A stretch of DNA of 62,803 nucleotides from Chloroflexota bacterium (GTDB lineage Bacteria > Chloroflexota > UBA11872 > VXOZ01): contig JAPPLM010000009.1 of the NCBI GenBank assembly GCA_028874195.1, positions 1-62,803 on the forward strand. The letters are read 5' to 3'. Below are positions 53,404 to 62,748 of this stretch, piece after piece. How positions within the stretch are numbered: the stretch's first letter is position 1; each line of letters begins with the position of its first letter. The translations under genes and the position numbers were made by a program. The notes below the pieces were generated by a model. It worked only from the letters and a program-made list of their open reading frames with translations, ran no database searches and was not told the DNA's origin.

Positions 53404-53727
53404 CTACTTCCACTCGTCGTCCGACGGCCAAATGTTGGTGCTCCCCGCGCCGGCGCCGGCTCCCTCGGGCCGCTCCTCCATCCAGTCCTTGACCGTATCC
53501 CGCCACTTGATGAAGTGTGGCGTCTGCAGATGCGCTTGGAATGCGGCCTCGTCCACGTAGACCTCGTAGAGCCAGATGCGGTTCGGGTCGCCGCCGTCCT
53601 GGACCACGTCGAACCGCAGGCAGCCGGGCTCGTCGTTCACCGAACCCTTGGCGTCACCCAACATCGCCTCGATGAAGGCCTCTTTGTATCCTTCCTTGAT
53701 CTTGATCGGCGCGACGATAATGTACAT
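53404..53727 (-). CDS. Antibiotic biosynthesis monooxygenase (ABM)-fold protein
   Basis: The 107-residue ferredoxin-like alpha+beta protein begins MYIIVAPIKIKEGYKEAF, has the CLRFDVVQDGGDPNRIWLYEVYVDEAAFQAH pattern in the middle, and ends with a loop that contains HFIKW. These are typical of the dimeric ABM/YgiN group, which includes quinol monooxygenases and heme-degrading enzymes. Start ATG 53727 follows AAGGAG by seven bases; a GTG just before would be too close to that site. The gene lies 37 bases 3' of the acetyltransferase start region, on the same strand. The substrate is unknown. Confidence 0.85.
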   Translation of the reverse strand: MYIIVAPIKIKEGYKEAFIEAMLGDAKGSVNDEPGCLRFDVVQDGGDPNRIWLYEVYVDEAAFQAHLQTPHFIKWRDTVKDWMEERPEGAGAGAGSTNIWPSDDEWK

Positions 53728-53873
53728 GCTCACACTCCTTTATGTAAATGCGATCCTCAACTCTTTTTGCCAATGCTACGGCCATGATAATGCGGGACGG
53801 GTACACCTTACAAAGCGCTATCGCCATGAAGTTTAGATCGGGAGGTCAGGTTGGCACCCCGTTCCCCCACTCC

Positions 53874-54749
53874 TCACTGATGCATGCGGTACCCACCGCC
53901 GACGTAGAGCAATTGGCCGGTCAACCAGCCACCCTGCTCCGACACCAAGAAGACCACCGTATGCGCAATGTCCTCCGGCCTGCCGACGCGGCCCAGCGGC
54001 GTTTCGGCCTCAATCTCTCGCTCCATTGCGGGCGTGATGTAGCCCGTCTGAATAGGGCCCGGCGCCACGATGTTGACCGTAATGCCGTATTGGCCCAACT
54101 CCGAGGCGGCTGAGCGGCTGTACGACTCGATAGCGTGCTTGCTGGCGGCGTAGCTCACGTTATTGCCGTGGGCGTGGGCCGCATCAGTGCTGATGTTGAC
54201 GATCCGTCCCCAATCAGCCCTCCTCCCAATGTGTCTCTCAACGAACTCGCGCATGAGCAGCACCGTTGCCCGCACGTTCACGGCCATGTGTTGATCGATG
54301 CCCTCAGCCGACGTGAGCGTGATGCCGCTTCCTGAATCGTTAGCTCCGACATTGGCCGGATCAAAGGTCTCAGGAGCGCAGTAGGCATGATTGTTGATGA
54401 GTATCTCTACCGGGCCCAGTTGAGCCTCACAGCGGTCAAAGAGGCTAGGGATCGCATCAGAGTCGGAGAGGTCCAACTCCACCGCCGTTGCAGTACCGCC
54501 AGCTTTCCTGATCGCGGAAACAACATGGTCGGCGCTCTGCTGCTGCTGTGCCCGATAGAGCCGGTCACCGCCAATGCCGGCGTCCAGAGCAGCCTGCAGT
54601 TCATTCTCCGCATAGGCGGTCTCCAGACGGAAATAGGTGATAAGCACTTTCACGCCCTGTGCCGCCAGCGCCTGCGCAATCACAGCCCCGATGCCGTGAT
54701 TGCCGCCGGTGACCAGTGCGACCTTTCCATCAATTCCCGTTTCAGTCAA
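53874..54749 (-). CDS. SDR-family NAD(P)-dependent oxidoreductase
   Basis: The 291-residue short-chain dehydrogenase has a cofactor motif TGGNHGIG (14-21) and a structural motif NNHAY that replaces the usual NNAG. The catalytic Ser is in IVNIS, and YAASK holds the Tyr-Lys pair near residue 200. The C-terminal PGPIQTGYITP stretch and final VSEQGGWLTGQLLYVGGGYRMHQ fit classical 3-oxoacyl reductase-like SDRs. The start is TTG at 54749 with GAGGGGG six bases upstream. The substrate is unknown. Confidence 0.9.
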   Translation of the reverse strand: MTETGIDGKVALVTGGNHGIGAVIAQALAAQGVKVLITYFRLETAYAENELQAALDAGIGGDRLYRAQQQQSADHVVSAIRKAGGTATAVELDLSDSDAIPSLFDRCEAQLGPVEILINNHAYCAPETFDPANVGANDSGSGITLTSAEGIDQHMAVNVRATVLLMREFVERHIGRRADWGRIVNISTDAAHAHGNNVSYAASKHAIESYSRSAASELGQYGITVNIVAPGPIQTGYITPAMEREIEAETPLGRVGRPEDIAHTVVFLVSEQGGWLTGQLLYVGGGYRMHQ

Positions 54750-54929
54750 CTGTCACCCCCTCTTACTGCAAGTTAGATGGCTAATGTTCAAACAGAAGAT
54801 GGATTCGATGCGACTAATGAGATGCGACGACAGGGTTTTTATTGTAGAATTCGAAGTGGGTTAAGAGAGTGACATTGAAAGAACGAAGTTGTACGCGCAC
54901 ACATTGGTACTGGTGGCTTAAGCGACTAC

Positions 54930-55874
54930 TTAGTTCCTTTTGATCGGAAGTTCTCTTAGACTCCATTGATAGCGTCTGGCTACACTTCCCGGACGTACCA
55001 AAATGGCCGCCTTATTTCCAAGGCGTAAGTCATATGACCAAGGCTGAGCATCGTCAGGTCTGGGGTTCGTGTTTGCTGGAAGGTAGCGTGCAATTCGCTG
55101 GTTTTCCTGCCAATGACTCTCCGGCCTCTCAAAATAAGTCCAACCGAGCCCAACATCACAGAGTTGCCATAGGCACCCGTCTTGAGTCTCAAAGATTAGC
55201 ACCTGTGAGTCCTCAGCCATGCCAATTTGCCAAACTCGAACAAGGCGTTCCTGTCTCCTTAGTTTTCTTTGGCTAAGGAACTGCTTTGTGTCTTCATTCC
55301 TCAGTACTTTCTCAAATGACTCTTGGAGGTCTTCATCTGTGACCCCGATCTCATGCAACTTTTCGACACACAGATCCTGCACTTCGGAGTCCACCTTCTC
55401 GAAGTAGTCTTGCATTTCTTCAAGCATAGCGATCATCTCGCCAATTCCCTTTACCGTTGTCATCAAGTTGACTTGCTCAAACCAGAATCTGTGCGCAAGG
55501 TATCTTCGTTTTTCATTTGCGCCCCTGAGCTTCTCAAATAGATCTTGGGACACTTTGGTTTCTAACTTTAGAATCAACTTTCCAAGAGTGAGTGAACTTG
55601 AGTACGAGAGTTTTTCTTCAAGTCGAGGGCGGGTCATGTATCTGGGTTCCCCAAAGTCCAATAGAGCCGCTAGGGTAACAAGGCCAGAGTTCAGACACTC
55701 ACTCAAGTAGTAGGCAAGACCAAATCGAGCGTATACCTCCTTTATGAGGTCCCCATCTGGACTATCGTAGGAGTTCATCTTCCTAACATACTGTTCCTTA
55801 AATAAACTCCTCATGAATTCGTCACTCTTGTTTTCACCAATTTCAACTCGGAAGTCAGTTGCCAATTCGCTCAC
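54930..55874 (-). CDS. HEPN-like domain protein of unknown function, atypical composition
   Basis: The 314-residue protein has an all-helical N-terminal part. FGLAYYLSECLNSGLVTLAAL (about residues 51-71) and later EKRRYLAHRFWFE (121-133) give the RxxxxH motif (Arg123-x4-His128) typical of HEPN RNase or nucleotide-transfer domains. An uncharacterised family with the wording RNxLAHHFF is common in bacteria. The remainder (about 200-314) is predicted beta-rich, starting near LVRVWQIGM. The DNA is visibly poorer in GC than the neighbours (two sample lines give about 37-47 percent). The start is GTG at 55874 with no clear ribosome site. A toxin or defence role is inference from the family. Confidence 0.6.
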   Translation of the reverse strand: MSELATDFRVEIGENKSDEFMRSLFKEQYVRKMNSYDSPDGDLIKEVYARFGLAYYLSECLNSGLVTLAALLDFGEPRYMTRPRLEEKLSYSSSLTLGKLILKLETKVSQDLFEKLRGANEKRRYLAHRFWFEQVNLMTTVKGIGEMIAMLEEMQDYFEKVDSEVQDLCVEKLHEIGVTDEDLQESFEKVLRNEDTKQFLSQRKLRRQERLVRVWQIGMAEDSQVLIFETQDGCLWQLCDVGLGWTYFERPESHWQENQRIARYLPANTNPRPDDAQPWSYDLRLGNKAAILVRPGSVARRYQWSLRELPIKRN

Positions 55875-56053
55875 TTACGACGCATAGCCCTGCGACTTTG
55901 ACAGCATGCGGTCACCGTACTATAGTCATATGGATCCTTGGTACCTTCTAGTATCCGCTTCTATTCCGACGCTGACAAGAGAGACGAAGAGTGCTCTGCA
56001 AGCAGGGCTAGAACAGCAGCCACGAGCTACGCCACAGGAGGTCAACACTAGCC

Positions 56054-57436
56054 ATGATTAGACTTACCGACGAGCAGATGCGCGACTTCATCCGCAACGG
56101 CTATGTCGCGGTCAAGACCGGGCATCCCCGTGAATTCCATCAGGACATCTGGAACCAGACCGAAGCTCTTTTTGAGGAAGATGGCAATCCCGGCAACAAC
56201 CTGATGGCGAGAATCCCCGCCATACGCCAGATCCTCGACGATCCGGCCGTGGACGGCGCGCTGGCGGGCGTGCTGGGCAACAACTATTTCATTCATCCCC
56301 ATCGCCACTGCCATTACCGGCCGCCGCACAGCGAGGGTCAGCAGATCCACCGGGACTCCTTTACCCGGCGGCGGCACCGCACGCGCTGGCTGTTGGCAAT
56401 GTACTATCCCCAGGATACGACCGTGGAGATGGGGCCGACCGGCGTGCTGCCGGGCACGCACTACTACAACTGGTTGGTCGGTCCGATAGGCCTCAACATG
56501 CGGCTGGATACCACCGAGGGTGAGGTCCCCGTGGTGGTAGAGGCCGGGACCATTCTGATGGTCCACTACGATCTCTGGCACCGCGGCATGGGCAACACCA
56601 CCGACAAGAAACGCTATATGATGAAGTTCATGTTTGCCCGCATCGAGGAGCCGCAGGAGCCGAGTTGGGATAGTGAGGACGGTGAGTGGGCGGACGATGA
56701 CGATAGCGCGCTCAACGGCGTGTGGAGCCAAATGTGGCGCTGGTATTCCGGCGCGGCCAACAACGGCGCGCCGTCGGCCAATGGCAATGGCTCGATACCG
56801 GAGCTAATCGCGAATATCAAAGTTGACGACGAGACCACCTGCCTGGCGTCCGCCTACCAACTGGGCTCGCTGGGCGAGGCGGCTATACCCGCCTTGATCG
56901 ATACGCTCCAGCACGAGAATGAAGCCGTGCGGCGCAACGCCAGCTATGCCCTGAGCACCATCGGCGCTGCCGCCGTGCCCTCCCTGTTGGATGCCAGCAA
57001 GGACGACAATGAAGGCACACGCACCATGGCGGTGGAAACCCTGGCCGACCTGGGATTTTTGGGCGATGAAGTCATGCCGACCCTGCAAGCGGCGTTGAAC
57101 GATGATTCCATCGAGGTGCGCCGCCATGCCGTGGACGCGCTCGGCATCTCCTTGCAGAGCTCCGCCAACGGCGTACCGGCCCTCATCGAGGCGCTCGGCG
57201 ATGAAGACGAATTCATGCGCCGCGGCGCGGCACTGGCCCTATCACGCATTGGCGAAAAGTCGGAAGAAGCCGTGCCCGCACTCACGCATGCGCTCAACGA
57301 CGAAAACCGCTACGTGCGCGGCAAGGCCGTCCATGCGCTCCAGCGTATCGGCACCCAGAAAGCGCAAGATGCGCTGGTGCACTTCCTGCTGACCTCCCAG
57401 TGGTGCTACTCCACCAACAAGGACAGCCTGTACTAA
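56054..57436 (+). CDS. Phytanoyl-CoA dioxygenase-like protein fused to HEAT repeats
   Basis: The 460-residue protein has an N-terminal Fe(II)/2-oxoglutarate oxygenase-like domain (about residues 1-200). The likely metal ligands are His99 and Asp101 (QIHRDSF) and His176 (YDLWHRG), with Arg187 a likely 2-oxoglutarate contact. A linker follows, then a run of about six HEAT/PBS-lyase repeats (about 250-450) with AIPALIDTLQ, AVPSLLDAS, VMPTLQAAL and VPALTHAL units. Fusion of these parts is unusual to my knowledge and suggests a protein-bound substrate or a scaffold. ATG 56054 follows AGGAGG by 12 bases. The gene is divergent from the HEPN-like gene. Confidence 0.8.
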   Translation: MIRLTDEQMRDFIRNGYVAVKTGHPREFHQDIWNQTEALFEEDGNPGNNLMARIPAIRQILDDPAVDGALAGVLGNNYFIHPHRHCHYRPPHSEGQQIHRDSFTRRRHRTRWLLAMYYPQDTTVEMGPTGVLPGTHYYNWLVGPIGLNMRLDTTEGEVPVVVEAGTILMVHYDLWHRGMGNTTDKKRYMMKFMFARIEEPQEPSWDSEDGEWADDDDSALNGVWSQMWRWYSGAANNGAPSANGNGSIPELIANIKVDDETTCLASAYQLGSLGEAAIPALIDTLQHENEAVRRNASYALSTIGAAAVPSLLDASKDDNEGTRTMAVETLADLGFLGDEVMPTLQAALNDDSIEVRRHAVDALGISLQSSANGVPALIEALGDEDEFMRRGAALALSRIGEKSEEAVPALTHALNDENRYVRGKAVHALQRIGTQKAQDALVHFLLTSQWCYSTNKDSLY

Positions 57437-57498
57437 GGGGTGTGCAGGCACTGCCCGCCACGCGAAGGGCGTGAGGATCATCACGAAAAGGGATCGTC

Positions 57499-57518
57499 AT
57501 TCCCGCGAAAGCGGGAAT
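57499..57518. repeat. ATTCCCGC-GAAA-GCGGGAAT hairpin repeat
   Basis: The perfect 8-bp arms (57499-57506 and 57511-57518) close a GNRA tetraloop (GAAA). Elements of this form are widespread in intergenic DNA of many environmental bacteria, in my knowledge of such genomes. Confidence 0.6.
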
Positions 57519-57717
57519 CCATCTGATCTGTGCCAGTCTTTCCCGTGAAATCTCGCCCCATGCCGGGGCGCGGACTAGGCCGGGTTTTGCTGGAACCAGA
57601 TATATCCTTGCGTCCTAGCCGTAGCGCGGGGGCTTGTCCCTCCCTCTTTGGCGCCAGAGGCAGATTTCCATTCCGGCACGTCGCTTTGCGCACTGCTACA
57701 CTTCGCACTGCATACAG

Positions 57718-57754
57718 AAGGGTCGAGACCACGCGTTCCGGTCTCGACCTTCTT
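57718..57754. terminator. Hairpin with 10-bp stem and short T-rich tail
   Basis: The arms GGTCGAGACC (57721-57730) and GGTCTCGACC (57740-57749) are exact complements around ACGCGTTCC, with AAG before and TTCTT after. It lies between convergent genes and could end the leftward membrane-protein transcript or the rightward dioxygenase transcript. Confidence 0.6.
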
Positions 57755-57798
57755 GAAATTCGCGCCATTGATGCACTGACTTGACGCACCCGCCCCGC

Positions 57799-58230
57799 CT
57801 AGGCGCTCCCCTCTTTCCAGAAGCGGCGTCCGATCAGCACGCAGAGCACCACAAAGAGCGCATCGACAATCGGGAAGTAGACCAGATGCGAGGTCACCGC
57901 GTCGCCGGTCTCGCTCTCAGGATTCAGGGTCCAGAACCACTCCCAGTAGAAGAGCATCGCCAGCACGACGCTGCCATAGAAGGCGGTGCTCACCCGCAGG
58001 TGCTCAATGAGATCGCTGCTACCACCTTCCCGGGCGTCGCGGTCGCGCCGCATCAGGAACCCCTTGACCAGCATGATCAACACGGCAGCCGCCATGAAAT
58101 AGTTGAGTATCTGCCAATGCGGATACTCCGGCGACCCGTCGTGATACAGCGGCGTCGCTATCAGAAGGGCCCACGCCAAGAACCCGACCGCGACGAGAAA
58201 TACCGCCAAGACCCGATACAATAGAGTCAT
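57799..58230 (-). CDS. Small four-helix membrane protein, function unknown
   Basis: The 143-residue protein has four predicted helices (about residues 5-25, 42-58, 82-100 and 115-135). Short loops contain YHDGSPEYPHWQI and MRRDRDAREGG; the latter is basic and probably cytoplasmic. I recognise no family. Start ATG 58230 has GAGG in the upstream dozen bases; sequence further upstream in frame has no protein character. It is convergent with the dioxygenase gene and divergent from the YfhO-like gene. Confidence 0.65.
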   Translation of the reverse strand: MTLLYRVLAVFLVAVGFLAWALLIATPLYHDGSPEYPHWQILNYFMAAAVLIMLVKGFLMRRDRDAREGGSSDLIEHLRVSTAFYGSVVLAMLFYWEWFWTLNPESETGDAVTSHLVYFPIVDALFVVLCVLIGRRFWKEGSA

Positions 58231-58535
58231 GCTGCCCTTCCTCCTCTGTGGGTTGCTACTGGAAGCTCTGCCGCCCGCCACTGTGCGTACGGTTGTTCAG
58301 CCACCACGCTCTGGTAACTGGCAGGAGTCCACGTAGGTTTATGACACATTTCGCGCGGTATGTCAAGTCGTCTACCTGCCAGACTGCGCTCCGTTTGGAA
58401 TGACAGGATTTCCAACACATCGAAACGGTCAAGCCTGCACCCACTGATGCCAGCGTTGTGTCATTTGCTCCGCTGACAGACCTCTCCTATCATTAATCAG
58501 GGAAGCAGGGAGCCAATCGGGTACGATCTTCATAC

Positions 58536-61500
58536 ATGGCATTTTCGTTTCAGGCATTTTCAGCAAACCCATTCATCCGGCGTCACGGGCCATGGTTGGG
58601 CGCCGCTCTCGTCCTCACGGCGGTCGTTACCGCATTCTTCTGGAAGGCGCTCCTCACCGACCGGGTACTGGCCGGCTACGACCTCTCCACCTACTTCTAC
58701 CCCTATCGCCAGTACGCCGCAATGGCCCTGCGGCAAGCCAACCTGCCGTTGTGGAACCCCTACCTCTTCCAGGGTGTCCCCTTCCTTGCCAACCAACAGA
58801 CGGCTGTGCTCTATCCGCCCAACCTGCTCTACCTCCTCTTTTCTGCCGAGACCGGTTTGGCGCTCTCCATCGCGCTGCACCTCATTTGGGGCGCTCTCGG
58901 CGTGTATGTTTACACCCGTCGCGTGACAGCGCTCATCTGGCCTGCCGCCATGGGAGCTGCCATAACGTTTGGTCTCAGCGGCTTCCTGGGCGCGCAGGTC
59001 GGACACGTCAACCAAGTCAACGCGGCGGTGTGGTTACCCTGGGCCCTCTTTGTCACCCACCACATCTACCACGGGCGCAGCGTGCGCTGGGCGGTGGCGC
59101 TTAGTTGTCTGCTTGCGCTGCAATTCCTCGCCGGACACGCGCAGCCCTCGTACATGACCCTTGTCGCAATAATGCTCTATTGGCTGGGGCACGCCGTGTG
59201 GGACTGGCTTGGCTACAAGGGTTACCGCCCTGCGTTCTTTGCTGTAGCGGGTGATCCCGCCACGCAGCCACGCGCAATCAGGCCAGAACCGTCATCAGCA
59301 CCGGCTTGGTTTGCATACCTCAGAGACTGGTACACACGTTCGCTCTGGCGTCCCGTTGTGGCGCTATTCCTGCTTGGCGGTGCGTTTGCCGGCACGGTGG
59401 CTTTGGCAGCGCCCCAGCTCCTGCCCATGCTCCAACTCACCCACCACTCCATTCGCCAGGGAGGTTTGAGCTATGCGGAAGCCACCGCGTTCTCGCTCTC
59501 GCCGCGCGAGTTCTTGGCCGGCATGCTGCCCACTCCCGACGGATTCGTAAGCACGGATGAATTCTTTGGCTTCGTTGGCATTCTTGCCATCTGCCTTGCG
59601 GTGCTCGCGGTGGCAGCGACGATTCGCCGCCCGGCTACAAGCGGCTTCGCTTTCCTCGCTCTTGCGGGTCTGCTTCTCGCACTGGGCGCATACATACCTG
59701 CATATCAGGCACTGTTCGCAATTCTTCCGGGTTTGGACCTCTTCCGTGTGCCCGCGCGCTGGCTACTGCTCTACACATTTGCCGCCAGCGTTCTCGTCGG
59801 CATCGGCATTGACTGGATAGCGACCACGTCCCGAGACCACGGCCGTTTGCGCGCAACACTGCTGCGGTTTGGCAGCGGTGTAATTCTGTTGGCGATAGTG
59901 ATTGCCGCGCTCACGCCGTTCCAGCACTCGCTTTCACCCGAACTTCCCCTCATCTGGCTCGGTCTCACTGTTGCGAGCGTTGGGCTTATTCTCCTCGCAA
60001 TTCGCGTGCCGTCCCTGGCATTGCTCTTGCCGCTCTTTCTTGGGCTGGAACTCTTCTGGGCGTCACGCCATTTGGAATATAATCAAGCGCCGCCGCCCAT
60101 CGCCTATAGCGAGCCGGGACCCGTAACCGCTACGCTGCGTGACCTCTATCAAGGAGGGCGCATCCTCAGTCTTGCCGGTACCGCCTACGCGCCCGGTGTG
60201 GAGCCGCAGTTGCGGGAGCAGTTCGCCCACCTGGGAGACGGCAGTACCTACAATCTCCTCGTCACACAGAAATACTTCGAGGTCATGACGCCGAACATAC
60301 CGCAGGGGTTTCAGATCGCGACCGTAGACGGCTACGACGGGGGCGTACTGCCCCTGGATGGCTTTGTGCGCATGAAGGAAGTGCTGCAGCCGGGTGCGTC
60401 GGCGCAGCCGGACGCCATCCTGCGCGACCAACTCCGCGCCGTGCCGCCGCCCCGCATTCTCGATCTCTTTGGCGTTGCCTATCTGCTCGATGACAAGATA
60501 CGCGACCCGTGGGTTGACGACGTGTACTACGACACCACGTTTACCCAGGCGATCTCGGCGGAAAGTCCGACCGTTGCCATTCCCAACGTGCCGGACATTG
60601 CCGCCGACCACATCGGCATCATTTCGTACCTGACCGACGCGGCAACGCTCCCTCAGGGGCAGCCTATCGCGACCATCCGCATCACGACCACTGATAACCG
60701 GATGATTGAACGTCCAATTCACGTTGGTGTGCACACCGCTGAGGGCGAATACGAAAAGTCAACGCCGGCGCACCAAGCGGTGCGGGTTGTTGGTTCGTGG
60801 CCGGATAATCCCCAAGGCCGCCACTATCACGCCGTTATCGATCTCGGCGAGACCGTATCCCTCAAGGAAGTCGTCGTAGAGTATCAGGCAACCGGCGGCA
60901 CGCTGCATATGGTTGCCATGAGCGCTATCGGACCTGAGACCCACGCGCCGCTCATCCTTACCACTGAACCCATGACGCTCCTCTTCAGCGGTGACGTAAA
61001 GCTCTACCAACGCGAGCGCGCGCTGGGTCTGCTGTACGCGGTGGGTACGGTCTATCTTGCGGAGAGCACCGACCTTGCCCGGCTCGCTCTTAGTAGTTCG
61101 GCCTTCCGTGTCGGCCAAGACGTGATCCTGGAGCGGGAGGCGGACTTCCTCGAGTTGCCGCCGCGCAATGCCTTGACAGGATTTGCCCGGCCGCTTAAGC
61201 ACCGGCTGCAGCGCATGGATCTGTGGGGCGGCGGCCCGCCGCTTGGTGTCGTTCCCCCGCATCAGGAAGCCCGCTTTGGCGAGAGCACTGCATCGAGCGA
61301 ATTGAACATGCCACGGTACGCGCTGGCGGACGACGCCCAAGCAGTCTCACTTGAAACGGAACGTCCGCAGCCGGAACACCTCATCGTGCGGCTCGAATCG
61401 CCAACACCGCACGTACTCATCTTCGCTGAGACCTTCATTCCCGGCTGGGAAGCGACCCTCGACGGCGAGCCAACGGAAATCTGGCGGGCGAACGCCTATT

Positions 61501-61658
61501 ATCAAGCGGTGTGGGTTCCCGCAGGAACTCATGAGATCGTCTTCCGCTACCAGCCGGTGGCCTTTCGTTTTGGTGTTGTGATCGCCCTCATCGCGTTGCC
61601 CGCCCTGGGTTTCCTCTGGTTTCTCCCCGCTTTGATAAGGCGCCTCGGCTGGGTGTGA
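58536..61658 (+). CDS. YfhO-family large membrane protein
   Basis: The 1040-residue protein has about 12 membrane helices in the first half and one at the C-terminus, with an exported domain in between. Typical YfhO (PF09586) features are the DLSTYFYPYRQYA segment near residue 55 (acidic pair after the first helix), FQGVPFLANQQTAVLYPPNLLY near 84-105, and the C-terminal ETFIPGWEATLDGEPTEI region. YfhO family members are glycosyltransferase-like GT-C proteins involved in teichoic-acid or glycolipid glycosylation in Gram-positive bacteria; substrate here is unknown. It is followed by a dispersed hairpin repeat and the convergent RlmB gene. Confidence 0.85.
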   Translation: MAFSFQAFSANPFIRRHGPWLGAALVLTAVVTAFFWKALLTDRVLAGYDLSTYFYPYRQYAAMALRQANLPLWNPYLFQGVPFLANQQTAVLYPPNLLYLLFSAETGLALSIALHLIWGALGVYVYTRRVTALIWPAAMGAAITFGLSGFLGAQVGHVNQVNAAVWLPWALFVTHHIYHGRSVRWAVALSCLLALQFLAGHAQPSYMTLVAIMLYWLGHAVWDWLGYKGYRPAFFAVAGDPATQPRAIRPEPSSAPAWFAYLRDWYTRSLWRPVVALFLLGGAFAGTVALAAPQLLPMLQLTHHSIRQGGLSYAEATAFSLSPREFLAGMLPTPDGFVSTDEFFGFVGILAICLAVLAVAATIRRPATSGFAFLALAGLLLALGAYIPAYQALFAILPGLDLFRVPARWLLLYTFAASVLVGIGIDWIATTSRDHGRLRATLLRFGSGVILLAIVIAALTPFQHSLSPELPLIWLGLTVASVGLILLAIRVPSLALLLPLFLGLELFWASRHLEYNQAPPPIAYSEPGPVTATLRDLYQGGRILSLAGTAYAPGVEPQLREQFAHLGDGSTYNLLVTQKYFEVMTPNIPQGFQIATVDGYDGGVLPLDGFVRMKEVLQPGASAQPDAILRDQLRAVPPPRILDLFGVAYLLDDKIRDPWVDDVYYDTTFTQAISAESPTVAIPNVPDIAADHIGIISYLTDAATLPQGQPIATIRITTTDNRMIERPIHVGVHTAEGEYEKSTPAHQAVRVVGSWPDNPQGRHYHAVIDLGETVSLKEVVVEYQATGGTLHMVAMSAIGPETHAPLILTTEPMTLLFSGDVKLYQRERALGLLYAVGTVYLAESTDLARLALSSSAFRVGQDVILEREADFLELPPRNALTGFARPLKHRLQRMDLWGGGPPLGVVPPHQEARFGESTASSELNMPRYALADDAQAVSLETERPQPEHLIVRLESPTPHVLIFAETFIPGWEATLDGEPTEIWRANAYYQAVWVPAGTHEIVFRYQPVAFRFGVVIALIALPALGFLWFLPALIRRLGWV

Positions 61659-61683
61659 GAGGGATCCCAAAAAGAGTATCCAT

Positions 61684-61727
61684 TCGGCCTGAGCCTGTCT
61701 TGAGCTTGCCGAAAGATCGAAGGCCGA
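61684..61727. repeat. Degenerate dispersed hairpin repeat between convergent genes
   Basis: The arms TCGGCCT (61684-61690) and AGGCCGA (61721-61727) with the internal string CTTGAGCTTGCCGA relate it to the element at 40804-40840. It lies between the convergent YfhO-like and RlmB genes and may work as a transcription end. Confidence 0.55.
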
Positions 61728-61762
61728 CTTCCCTGCACCCGTCGCACTCCAGTCGCACGAAC

Positions 61763-62506
61763 TCAACCGCTATTCCCGTGTGTGTCTTCCCGTGTGCGCC
61801 AGATGTGATAGAGCAGCAAGGAGCCGGCCACGGCGGCGTTGAGGGATGCCACGCTTCCCGTCATTGGGATGTGCACCAGGTAGTCGCAGGCGCGCCGCAC
61901 TATGGGGCGTAGACCTTTATCCTCGCTTCCCACCACGACCGCCACCGGCCAAGCGTAGTCCAGCGCATCGTACCGGGTCTCCCCGGCGGGATCGAGTCCC
62001 ACCACCCACACGCCGCGCTCCTTGTACCACGCCAACGCGCGCATGAGGTTGATTGTATCACACAGCGCCAGATGCTCTACCGCGCCGCTCGAGGCGCGAG
62101 CGACAGTAGCGTTCACGGGTGCGCTTCTGTCCTTTGGCAGCACCACGCCGTGCACGCCCACGGCCTCAGCGGTACGCAGCAGCGAACCAAGATTCTGCGG
62201 GTCCTGCAGATGGTCCAGGGCCAAGAGAAACGGCTTTTGCCCCCGCTGCTCCGCCACCGCAAGGGGATGGTCGAGGGAGTGCAGCGTGCGGTCGGGAAAA
62301 CGCGCGGCGACGTTCTGGTGGTGACTGCTGCGGCAGAGATCGCCCAACTTCTGCCGCGTGACCGTCTGTGGCAGCACGCCACTCGCGCGCGCCAGCGCCA
62401 CGATCTCGCCCAGCCCCTTTGCCTTCTCTACCACCCACACGACCTCAGGCACGCGCCCGGCGCGCAATGCTTCCCGCACCGGATGGAAACCAAAGAGTAG
62501 TTCCAC
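61763..62506 (-). CDS. rlmB: 23S rRNA 2'-O-methyltransferase RlmB (SpoU family)
   Basis: It methylates the ribose of 23S rRNA guanosine 2251 (E. coli numbering). The 247-residue SPOUT protein has an N-terminal L30-like substrate-binding part (about residues 1-80) and a methyltransferase domain. That domain has motif 1 LDHLQDPQNLGSLLRTAEA near residues 93-112, motif 2 VVVGSEDKGL near 190, and motif 3 IPMTGSVASLNAAVAGSLLLYHI (S-L-N-A is the typical end). The start is GTG at 62506 with AAGGA seven bases upstream. TrmH-type relatives are possible, but length and wording fit RlmB. Confidence 0.9.
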   Translation of the reverse strand: MELLFGFHPVREALRAGRVPEVVWVVEKAKGLGEIVALARASGVLPQTVTRQKLGDLCRSSHHQNVAARFPDRTLHSLDHPLAVAEQRGQKPFLLALDHLQDPQNLGSLLRTAEAVGVHGVVLPKDRSAPVNATVARASSGAVEHLALCDTINLMRALAWYKERGVWVVGLDPAGETRYDALDYAWPVAVVVGSEDKGLRPIVRRACDYLVHIPMTGSVASLNAAVAGSLLLYHIWRTREDTHGNSG

Positions 62507-62748
62507 GAAGCAATCCTTAGGTGTGTCTCATGCTTGCGCTACGGCATAGTATAGAATGAGGGAAGAGGCCCGGCTATGGTTCCGCTTGCGTGACAACGAG
62601 CACGCTGCCAATCCTACTTTAGTGGGTCAGACGCTTTCTCCGTAACTGGTTGCCAAAGCGCCCGCTCGCGCTGCGACAAGTGTTACGCGGAGCCCACTCG
62701 GTACGGACGGATGTGAAACCACTGAGCCAGAGTTGTGTGAATGCTCAT

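Larger units (their letters stand above)
57437..57798. other. 362-base intergenic region with several hairpins
   Basis: There is no gene. It holds a tetraloop hairpin repeat (57499-57518), a hairpin with arms CGCCCC and GGGGCG at 57554-57570, and a GC stem near 57721-57749 that may be a terminator. Much of the stretch between 57490 and 57700 looks like repeat-type DNA. Confidence 0.5.
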
